DNA from: Siphonodentalium dalli | Lineage: Eukaryota > Mollusca > Scaphopoda > Gadilida > Siphonodentaliidae | Length of the DNA stretch: 64,000 bases | Reading direction: 5' to 3' | Assembly (NCBI GenBank): GCA_032622095.1 | Contig: CP136065.1 | Span: 22,308,134 to 22,372,133 of the forward strand | In this document: positions 55,093 through 64,000 of the stretch, piece by piece | How positions within the stretch are numbered: position 1 is the stretch's first letter | Layout: every line of letters begins with the position of its first letter | Translations under genes and position numbers: made by a program | The notes under the pieces: generated by a model | What the model was told of the DNA's origin: nothing | Seen by the model: only the letters and a program-made list of their open reading frames with translations | Databases searched by the model: none

Positions 55093-55550
55093 AGAAACAA
55101 ACTATTTACTGGCTAAAATGTCTGATTCATTACTGTAGTTGGTAAAACACATTATTGTGACCGCAATCTCTGGGAAAAGTTTGCCATTGATACATTATTC
55201 TATTTGAAATTTTACGGACATCTGTTTGGAAAATTATGACAATTTAAAATTGTGTGCGAGCAATGCTTTTCAAAATTATTTGGTCTGAGAAATGGGAAAT
55301 TGACTTTACACGGCCTTTTGTCGTTTTGATTATTTTTCATCAGGAGCACTGTTTTCTCCACATATAAACTTATTGCTGAAACAAAAGAGTTAATTTTAAT
55401 GCTAAGTGAGTTATTTTTGCAGTGAAAAACATGGTGTAATTTTATGTGCTTGACATCTTGGGTCAGTAACACTGGCATACTGATGGTTCTAGTGAGTAGA
55501 ATTGCAATTTATTTGATAATGCATTTTTGTGCAAGTTTTGTGTATTGTAG
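55093..55550. other. intron or intergenic sequence
   Basis: No exon or element recognised. AT-rich, ending in a plausible acceptor at 55550. Confidence 0.35.
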
Positions 55551-55568
55551 GTACTGCTGAATTTCAGT
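55551..55568 (+). CDS. candidate next protease exon (low confidence)
   Basis: A polypyrimidine-poor but plausible acceptor (agttttgtgtattgtag) is followed by sequence that continues the protease frame in phase 1: after GWGRNEI it reads G-TAEFQ. A donor-like gtgagac follows after 18 bases and would keep phase 1. Without that donor the frame stays open 36 codons to a TAA at about 55659 and contains no GDSGGP, giving a truncated protease lacking Ser195. It is equally possible that this is a chance match. Confidence 0.2.
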
Positions 55569-55770
55569 GTGAGACAATCCATGACACAGAATTATGTGTT
55601 TTTCATGTTTTTCAGCAAAGAAAAAAACTTTATAAAATCAAAAATAAAATTGAGATGTAATGAATTTCATCCTTCCGAAAATCGCAAACAAAAAACCAAA
55701 ATGCTCATATTGTAATCTAGTACAGTCATTAGGTATGCCAAATTGCACAAATGTATCTTGTTTGACAAAA

Positions 55771-55880
55771 TACAGTAATGCCCAAATTAATCGACTCCAT
55801 AACCACAGCAGAATTACGGGTAAATTTTCAGGATTTAGTCGGAAATATGGCTTGTTACAATTCATCGGAAAGCTCTCGGC
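55771..55880. mobile_element. palindromic MITE (TACAGTAATGCCC family), left half
   Basis: The left arm from 'tacagtaatgcccaaattaa' to 'catcggaaagctctcgg' is intact. The right arm is replaced by the 'cttgtccgtcgtccgtctgt' satellite, so the break lies exactly at the palindrome centre. Confidence 0.75.
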
Positions 55881-57275
55881 TTGTCCGTCGTCCGTCTGTC
55901 CGTCCATATTTGGTTTCCGGATGATAACTTTAAATGGAATCGAGTAAACTGAACCAAATTTGGTATGTTAGTTTACCACACCAAAATACAGATCAAGTTC
56001 AAATATGGGTTTCGTCCGCATGATTTTGACTGAGTTATGCCCCTTTTTCGACTTGGATTTTACCTGATTTGCGGTTTCCGGATGATAACTTTAGATTGAA
56101 TTGAGGGAAATGAACCAAATTTGGTATGTTAGTTTAACACACCAAAATACAGATCAAGTTCTAATATGGATTTTGTCCGCATGATTTTGACAGAGTTATG
56201 ACCCTTTTTTTCCGCCGACCCAATGGCTTCGGAGGACTATTATAATCAGCACGTCCGTGCGTCTGTGCGTCCGAGGTTTCCGGATGATAACTTTAGCTAG
56301 AGTGAACCAAATTAAATTAAATTTGGTATGTGGGTTTACTAGCAGAAAAGACAGGTCAAGTTCGAATTCTGGTTCCGTCCGCCAATTTTCACCAGAGTTA
56401 TGCCCCTTTTTTTACTTAGAAAACCCCTGAAAGTTGGTATATTACTTTCTCCCAGCAAAATACAGGTCAAGTTCGAACTTGGGTTCTGCCCGACCATTTT
56501 TGGCAGAATTATGCCCCTTTTTCGACATAGAAAATTCAGTTTTTCTTCTGTTTTTTGGTTTCCGGATGATAACTTGATTTTGGATTGTTTATATGCAAAA
56601 CCCACTTTTTGTGGATTACTTATATCAAAATACAGCTCAAGTTCGAATTTCGGTTTAATCCGTTAATTTTTGCGAGAGTTATGGCCCTTTTTTGTCCGCC
56701 GACCCGACATATAAAACCCCAAAAGTTGGTGTCCGGATGATAACTTTAGTAGAGTTAATCAGATTTAAACCAAATTTGGTATGTGTCTTTCTCCCAGCAA
56801 AACACAGGTCAAGTTCGAATTCGGGTTCTGCCCGCCAATTTTCACCAGAGTTATGTCCCTTTTTTACTTAAATTTTTTGCCAATTTGAGGTTTCAGGATG
56901 ATAACTTTAGTAAATGTGTACTGAATGAAATTAAATTTGGTATGTAGGTTTACTAGCACTAAAGACAGGTTTTTATGTGCAAACAATGGTCGTATCAAGC
57001 CGACGCTTAGAGTCGGACATGAGGTCTACGGACATTTTATTCGACTTAGATTTCACCTGATTTGTGGCTTCCGGATGATAACTTTAGATTGAATCGAGAG
57101 AACTGAACCAAATTTGGTATGTTAGTTTACCACCCCAAAATACAGATCAAGTTCGAATATGGGTTTGTCCGCATGATTTTGACTGAGTTATGCCCCTTTT
57201 TCAACTCAGATTTTACCTGATATGCGGTTTCCAGATGATAACTTTAGATTGAATCAAGTGAACTGAACCAAGTTG
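55880..57275 (+). repeat. ~170-bp tandem satellite (ggtttccggatgataacttta)
   Basis: About eight diverged units with the words 'tttccggatgataacttta', 'gaaccaaatttggtatg', 'aatacagatcaagttcgaat' and 'gagttatgcccctttttc'. Spacing ranges from about 160 to 285 bp. A fragment of this type is at 5390-5600. Short ORFs on both strands are repeat artefacts. Confidence 0.8.
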
Positions 57276-57748
57276 CAAACGAATGAATTAAACCTTGCCC
57301 CACTTTACTCCAGAAAGGGCGTATTGTGCCCATGCCCCGACAGCGTGCTCTTATTACATATGTTTTAGTATAAAATAATAGATATGTTATACATAAGGTA
57401 TGACCATGTGCAAGTTGTGGATAGAGAAACTAAACTAAAATTAGTAATTTTCTTAACCATATATAAATTTTACAAATAAAAGAGTGAAGGCTGTACAGCC
57501 ACACAAATATAAACATACAACACATGCCACACATGCAACACAACCAAACAAACAAAAACCAAACATTCAAAAACAACTTATGAACATGAAAATCAAAATT
57601 GAGAAAAACAGCAACTGACTGTTGATGAAAAGTTTTGCACCTGATCAAAACAAAATCTAGAGTAATAATATTATACCTGCATAGTACTCCATACTTCTTC
57701 ACTTCTGCAAAAAAAAAATTCCTTCCAAACATCAAACCAAGTTAACGA
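57276..57748. other. AT-rich non-coding sequence
   Basis: No exon recognised. It includes a run of 'cacacatgcaaca'-like words near 57500-57545. Confidence 0.35.
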
Positions 57749-58482
57749 CCGATAAGCAGACCTGTTTACTTTCCCGATTTAGGCGGGAGTCTCCCGGTTT
57801 TGTATCAATTCTCATGTGCTCCCGATTGGGAAACGAAATCTCCCGATTTAAAAGATGAAGCCAAAAATTAGCCTACAGCTAAAACAAGCGATATGCCATG
57901 CATGCTTTAGTGTTACAAATCAATTAGGAATATATCGCTGGTGTTGGTTTCTGCTAGTCCCGACCGACTGCTTTAAAACTGCTGACTCAAATTATTATAT
58001 TGCTGATTTAAACTTATTGTTTGTTTTAGTTCCGTTTCCATCTTTGTGGTATTCCGTGTTTTATATATGCAATAACATATTCTGTCAATATGCTCTCTCT
58101 TTAAATTCACCGATGTTACTGAATATATTTTGTGACAAAATTATCCGAAAACACCATTTTATAGTGCCCAAATATTATTTTAATCGTTGAATTGCGTTAT
58201 TCGAAATAAAATGTGATCCATATTTAAACCGGAAATTTAGAATTTTATTCCCAATGATTTTAGAAATTAGAGGCACTCGGTAATCGGTGTCAATGCCGTT
58301 AATTGTGGCAGATGCAAACCAAATGCAACAAACAGTCTGTATGACATTTAAATGAAAAATATGAAGTTTTTTCCATTATACTGACATTGAAAAAATTCTC
58401 CATATTTTTCACTAAATCTCCCTATTCCTGAGGACAAATCTCCCTATTTCCAATTTTGAAAGTAAACAGGTCTGCCGATAAG
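57749..58482. mobile_element. 718-bp hAT-type non-autonomous element
   Basis: The element is 57757-58474. Ends CAGACCTGTTTACTTTC and GAAAGTAAACAGGTCTG are perfect 17-bp inverted repeats, followed by weaker inner symmetry ('tctcccgattt' against 'aaatctcccta'). CCGATAAG is directly repeated at 57749-57756 and 58475-58482. CAG-starting ends with an 8-bp duplication are typical of hAT. An internal 111-codon ORF (57855-58190) shows no transposase motif. Confidence 0.9.
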
Positions 58483-58739
58483 TAAACACACCTATCGTTA
58501 ATAGACATAATACTACATGCATCCATTTATATTGTCACAATTACTATATAAGCACATTATAAAACTATTGAGAATATAACCACTTAGGAATTTTTTCAGA
58601 AGTTTTGTCTATGACAACTATTGGTGACTGCTTTGTTATTGTACATCAGGTCGTTATTGTACATCAGGTCATTATTGTACATCAGGTCAGGCACATCCTG
58701 GATTTGATTATTATAATTATATTTAACTATACCCAGATA

Positions 58740-59235
58740 GCACACGTACGTTGGGCCAACGTTGGAATAATTACGTTGGCCCAACGTCGGCTTTTGTGGT
58801 TGGTACGACGATGGCCCGACGTCGACTTGCGTTGGAATAATTACGTTGGCCCAACGTCAGCTTTTGTGGTTGGTACGACGATGGCACAACGTCGACTTGC
58901 GTTGGAATAATTACGTTGGCCCAACGTCGGCTTTTGTGGTTGGTACGACGATGGCCCAACGTCGACTTGTTGGAATAATTACGTTGGCGCAACGTCGGAT
59001 TTTGTGGTTGGTACAACGATGGCGCAACATCGACATGCGTCAGATTTTGCACGTTTCAAACATGGCTACGTTGGCCCGACGTTGGACAACCAACGTTGGG
59101 GCAACGTTGGTTTTACCGCTGGTTTAACGTTGGCCCGACGTTGAAAACGTAACGCACTAGGCGATATGTGAGGTTAGTAGGTGCGTTAGATGTCGACGTT
59201 GGACCAACGATGGCCCAACGTTGGTCATAGTGTGG
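58740..59235. repeat. 70-bp tandem repeat of ACGTTGGCCCAACGT boxes
   Basis: Four units at 70-bp spacing (phase marker 'gttggaataattacgttggc' at 58761, 58831, 58901, 58969), then shorter irregular copies to about 59225. Each unit holds several self-complementary boxes (cgttggcccaacg, cgacgatggcccgacgtcg). ORFs of 93-101 aa across it on both strands are artefacts. Confidence 0.85.
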
Positions 59236-59365
59236 AGAAATCGGTCGAATACGTCGTAGCGTCATTTTAACGTCATTCTTAACTGGTCGCGTGTTTCTTT
59301 TTCAAATAACGCTTTGGTTTATTGACTGAACTTGCATTTGTGTTCTGAGTGGGCTTCTCGGTTTA

Positions 59366-59433
59366 ATGGATTATTATTTGGATAATGCACCACGGAACAC
59401 CATCACCAGCTATAGGGACCCGAAGAAGTACCG
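59366..59433 (+). CDS. possible first coding exon of an unknown gene
   Basis: ATG at 59366 with an in-frame TGA upstream (about 59324) opens 22 codons (MDYYLDNAPRNTITSYRDPK...) ending at a consensus donor (taccg|gtaagtac), phase 2. Without splicing a stop follows at once. The acceptor at 63782 continues the same phase into an open frame. I do not recognise the protein. The exon lies about 130 bp after the GTTGG tandem array, which may be coincidental. The pair is inferred only from splice signals and phase. Confidence 0.35.
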
Positions 59434-62400
59434 GTAAGTACTTTAGTTGAGAATATCATGCCGAATAACTTGGAAGTTCAACGATACGCGTGCGTCGTCG
59501 GATTCATTTCCTCCACAACCAACTTAAAGTTTGAATTTGAAGTTTAACCCTTCAATTGTCAGAAACGAAAACAAATAAATTTATGTCAGTTTCGTGTGAT
59601 GGCATCCGACTGTATGAGGAAGAAAATGTCATTCTAATTATTATGTAAATTTCACGATCCATGTGTGATAATACATGGATTTAGGGACATGGCGACAGGG
59701 GTGTTGCACGTGTGTCTCGCATCCCCCACCCCACCACAACTTTGGTCAAAATTGTCAACAGTTGGATATTTCATACATGACACAACATTAATTGGAACTT
59801 TCGCACGGTCACACCAACAATATTATAGGTTGAGATTGTTCTCGTAGTTTGATTTTCCAACAATTATTAATTGTTTATGGAACATCATTTGCACATTGTC
59901 ATACTTTTGGTAAAAAAAATGACTGAAATGGCATCAGTTGGAAATTTTACGACCTTAGGGTGGGGGGAGGGGGTCTCAGGTTGGAAATTTCCAACAATTG
60001 GAATTCTTGAGGCCAGTCTAGATGTTAGGAGTTTGCTATTTTCAGGTTCGGATCTCAAAATGTTCTCAGTGTATTCCGTTCCTCTTCTGGTTGTGGCAAC
60101 AATACTACTGATCCATTTAGAATAATGCTAACATCCAGGCTGTGAGTGGCCAGTAACTTTTGGGGAAATCAAACCCCAAAGGGGGGTGCAGTTGAAAATT
60201 CCAAGGTGGATGCACCCCTCCCCAACGCTGAAACCCATCTAGCCACGTCCCTGTCATGGATTTCCATGGATAATTAAGTTCAGCCTACGACAGTGGATAC
60301 CGTTCCACTTTCAGTTGTATACCCTATAATAGGCTATTATGCTTATAGCTGTTGGGGGGGGTGTACTACCAGAATAGGAATTTACGATTGCACCACCCCC
60401 TTTCGTTGTATAAAATGCTCAAGCTGCAAACCAGAGTTCAGTCCCATCGCTACGATGTCTGACGCCCTGTTATGTAGGAGATTGATTTATGCATGGAGTT
60501 CGAACAACCCCCCCTTAATTCGGTATTTTCCAACCGGTACCTTAAATCCACTTGTCGGTTTGCGCTCCAAAATACACCTAATAATATTCTCTTGTGAATT
60601 GTTTCCCCGTGTCGAAATAGGTCGATAAATACATGTCACAAAAAGATGCATTGAAGTCATAACAAATACAAGTTTGAACACGATGTTTGGGTCCCAACCA
60701 AAAATCAGCTATTTACACGGAGCGTTATATGTTAGTCTATATATTCCTGATATATGTTATAAATAAAGAGCGTTCGTTTCACTTCTTTGCGAAACATTTA
60801 AAACAGCTGGAAAATGACTTACCAGCGCATATGGCGCCAATGTATCAATATTCTGTCAACCAGGCCATTCTTGTGTGATTACCATGCAGTACATACTTAA
60901 TCGGAGGGGGGCTTATATTGAGGTGTGAAAGGGTCTATCTGCTCTTTCGAGTATGATTCCGGGGGAAGTTTTTAGTTTCTGAAATATGTACATGTACCTA
61001 TTTATGGTCTCCGAATCAGTGACGTGGCTACATGGTCTTGGTTATGGTGTGTCAACGTTGAATTTCCTCTTGAACCAGACACCAAACTCCTTCGCGAGTT
61101 TCAATTTGCACCCCCCCCCCCCCCGCCTTGCATTGAAACTTTCCAACCGGTAGCCAGGCTTTTCAACTGTTGGCAATTTCCAAACTGAATAATACTGGAA
61201 CATTTCCAAAATGGTGTTCATGTCAGACAACAATTTTTACTAAAGTCTAAAAGTTTTAAAAATATGATACCGGAGGTGTAAACAAAAATATTCCTACTGA
61301 TTGTTGGAAAATCAGACAATGAAAACACGTACCGTACTTAAAGTTACCAAGTAATGATGTGTCAGACATGAACTTTTCAACTTTTTTCTACAATGACTCA
61401 CGTCACAGGGGTTTGAAACGCGATCCGCTACCAAGCAATTGGCATACACCCATAGTTGCAAAAAAATTATTTCATTTTACAAACTTTACATTACGTGCGT
61501 ATTATTTTACATTGTTTACGTCAAAGAATCACGTCATATTGATACGTTGTGTCAATGTTCACATGACTGGAGCTGTTGGAAGGAAGTTATTACGTTGTCA
61601 CACTGTGTCACAATAATTATTTCAGCTGTAGTGTGGACCTATAGTCGTAACGTTGAGTAATATTAGGATTTATGTATTTGGTTGGGGTCAATTTGTGTAT
61701 TGATGCATCCCCCACAAACGACCAATGACTACATAATGGACGTTGTCACTGTATTAAATGCCGCGTGTCCCTAAAACATAAATGTGAACACCCCCCCCCC
61801 CCAATAATAGACATGATTAGATATTATTGGGCGGGTAATTTAACTTTTTGGGGATATGTGGGACGTGACGGTATGCAGGGGGTGGCGACGTGCACAACTC
61901 TTGGAAATTTTTAATAATTTTGGCGATACATATGGAGCATTTTTTACCAATAAACAAATATTACCCATCCCATATTTTGTCTGAGGTATTCATATCAATT
62001 AATTACTTGGCTTGTGGCTCACCAAGCTACCAACTGAAATAGTTTGTTGTTCTAACCAGTAGGCCTGCATGTAGAGCAGTTTGGCAGAAAGGCGGTCTGC
62101 TATCAACATGCTGTTGTCAAGCCCGCACCCCCGTTGTCCGCATGCCCCTGACAGTAAGAATTTAATATCTGTGACAATGTGGGTTGGAATAAATATGGTA
62201 ATGTGTGCAAAAATGGATGTGGCGACAGGGGTTTGAACATTGAGGTGTTACCGCCCCTCCCCAATTTTTGTCAAACTTTTCAACATTTTGGAATTTTCAC
62301 TAACTTAAATTAATGTCGTGTCAGTCATGAAATGCCTAACTGTTGAACATTTTGGTCAAAGTTAATGGGGCGGGACAACCTTACCCATATTGTCCCTGAC

Positions 62401-63782
62401 CTGACAGTAAGATTGCCCACTCTAGGAGGTTGTGGGTTAGAACAAATAATTAGGGTGATCGCAACATGGATGTGGCGATAGAGGTCCAGGTATTACCCCC
62501 CCCCCAGATAATTTCAACATTTTAAATTTTCAATAACTTTATAAGTTGAACAACTTAGGCAGAATCTGTTTGAGATCATTTCGATAGTTTACATTTCCAA
62601 ATTTCTAATGAGTATCGTTTTGGTCATTATTATGCGGTGAGCTAATTTCAAGATTTGGAATTTTCAATATCATAAGTTGAATTTCAGGCAAAATCTTTCT
62701 GAGATCGTCTGGATAGTTTCGGTTCCCAACAGACATGTAATATTTAGAGTACATTATATTATTTTCTACAAAGACTATATTATAGCTATTAAATGGTAGT
62801 GTGTTGGATTTCAACTCACAGCATCGAATGGGAGACCAGATGAAACTTGGTCAAGTTGGGAAAACAGATTGGTTCACGGGTGGTTGCAATTTAACCCCTC
62901 AAAAAAGGAAGGCTTCTGTCAAAGTCCCTGACATATTACCCCCCCCCCCCCCCGTTCTCAAACCCCGTTCTTCATATCCATTCCGATTTGTCACCAAATG
63001 CTGAGATTTTTTATAAAGCAAGTTTTCAAACCGCTGTTTAATATTTATCGTACTAGTAAATGGGCATTGAAACACAAACACTCTTTATCGTTGATGATAC
63101 GGCTGACAACAATTCAAAACATGCTAAAATAATTACTCGATATCTTGCGAATTTACTAATATGTTCGGTCTCATATTTGCTGGTGAAAATTTCCAATGAG
63201 CAGAAACTTACCATGCGCTGGCTCTTGTGGGATCTGTGCAATTTTATTAATGAACTGATTGACAGTTTTTCTAGAAATTGACACCGACGAGAGTGAGCAG
63301 TACGTAGGCTTAGCGAGTTTTGAGAATCCGTGACCAATTGTTTGATTGAGACGATCCTGGGTATTGGGTATATAAGATAATTACCTGCTGTTCTCAGAGA
63401 TATTCATGAGTTGAGAAAAACTTTGCGCGCGCATAACACCTCCGCCTACTGGCGTCGGTGTCATCAGCACGTGCTCAAGTCCTTCCAACTCACGAATTCC
63501 TCGAGACCTGTATATGTAACGATTACGTACCACGTGCAAAGGTATGGTACCTATATATACTATCGGGAACCGTTCGATTAATTAAAGTACCATATGCATA
63601 CATATTTTATATATATTATTGGCAACCGGTCAAATAATTAAAGTACCCTCGTGCATGCAAATGCATGTAGGAATTTCCCGGATTGGTCTGGTTCTTATAT
63701 ATCAAGATGTGTACAGTGTGTGACAATGTCAAGCTGCACACAGAAAATGCATTGGGCTAACGTTATTCTCTGTTTCTTTCAG
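59434..63782. other. putative intron with degenerate repeats and poly-C runs
   Basis: Contains diverged copies of a 'gatgtggcgacaggggt' ... 'caacattttggaattttcaa' repeat near 59690, 61870, 62220 and 62470. Poly-C tracts lie near 61112, 61791, 62499 and 62940. No exon was recognised. The stretch also holds the duplicated promoter-like segment at 63540-63665. Confidence 0.4.
63540..63665 (+). repeat. two-copy ~57-bp direct repeat with TATA-like and octamer words
   Basis: 'tatatatactatcgggaacc' + 'gttcgattaattaaagtacc' is repeated with changes as 'tatatatattattggcaacc' + 'ggtcaaataattaaagtacc'. The second copy is followed by atgcaaat, the octamer word. CACGTG boxes lie just upstream at about 63467 and 63531. 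This could be a promoter region, but no transcript start can be shown. Confidence 0.45.
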
Positions 63783-63966
63783 GACTTATCCTGTTTCTGG
63801 ATCTGGATATTTTGTGTATAAGCTACGGTACTATACAAGCGGATTCGATCAAAGTTTACTCGTCTGTCGAAACCATCAACGGCTTGGGAATATGAACTTA
63901 CATGTACCAGTATTCCAGCATCATGGCAGCATGGTCTATATCGTGTTGCACATCGTTATATTGTGA
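63783..63966 (+). CDS. possible second exon of the unknown gene
   Basis: After a good acceptor (gttattctctgtttctttcag) the frame required by the donor at 59433 is open for 60 codons (TYPVSGSGYFVYKLRYYT ...) to a TGA at 63964. The joined product would be about 83 residues without a known domain. It may be spliced further to exons beyond the window. Supporting evidence is only the acceptor quality and frame continuity, which has about a one-in-three chance of matching by accident. Confidence 0.3.
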
Positions 63967-64000
63967 ATATTATTGCACGACTGACACCAGCGCGACCGAC

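Noticed and set aside
58605-59127. Five overlapping ORFs of 62-101 aa on both strands
   Set aside because: Artefacts of the GTTGGCCCAACG tandem array and of a short 'catcaggtc' repeat at 58645-58690.

Overview
This is a eukaryotic, intron-rich, AT-rich window from an invertebrate animal. There are no operons or ribosome binding sites. Exons are short islands with GT/AG borders in long introns packed with transposable elements. The repeat landscape (tandem cores of about 160 bp in a pearl/HINE-like mobile module, 'aaggtcaaggtcac' and 'tttccggatgataacttta' satellites, many palindromic MITEs, DIRS elements and a Tx1/L1-type LINE) suggests a marine invertebrate. I lean weakly to a mollusc; a hemichordate or lancelet is not excluded.

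The one clear host gene runs on the + strand from about 10.2 kb to at least 48.8 kb. It encodes a mosaic serine protease of LDLa-SRCR-trypsin type, like enteropeptidase/TMPRSS proteases. Nine exons can be joined with consistent splice phases: four LDL-receptor class A exons (three of them near-identical copies), three exons that together make an SRCR-like domain (including a 38-bp micro-exon), and two trypsin exons carrying the catalytic His and Asp. The 5' end (signal or membrane anchor) lies upstream of the window. The exon with the catalytic Ser was not found. The usual Arg-Ile-Val-Gly-Gly activation site is not recognisable.

Layout. 0-8.2 kb: LINE tail, degenerate minisatellite, MITEs, a decayed multi-copy ORF, and a 983-bp long-inverted-repeat element with an 8-bp target duplication. 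8.3-21.3 kb: LDLa exon triplication with interleaved ~160-bp satellite blocks and a 2.8-kb DNA transposon in the third copy. 21.3-30.7 kb: SRCR exons, palindromic MITEs and a 30-bp minisatellite inside a MITE. 30.7-36.2 kb: a decayed DIRS-like element, recognised by terminal inverted repeats plus an internal complementary region. 36.4-48.8 kb: the two protease exons, separated by a 12-kb intron holding a 1,966-bp element with CAC ends and a 5-bp target duplication, and a three-level nest (hAT-like element containing a Tx1/L1-like LINE containing an ORF1-only retroelement). 50.0-55.1 kb: a nearly complete DIRS1-like retrotransposon on the - strand. 55.8-58.5 kb: satellites and a hAT-type MITE. 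58.7-64 kb: a 70-bp GTTGG-rich tandem repeat followed by a possible two-exon gene.

Most long ORFs in the window belong to transposons or arise from tandem repeats whose period is a multiple of three. The transposon genes are mostly broken by frameshifts and stops, so they are fossils except perhaps the DIRS element, whose pol ORF is intact.
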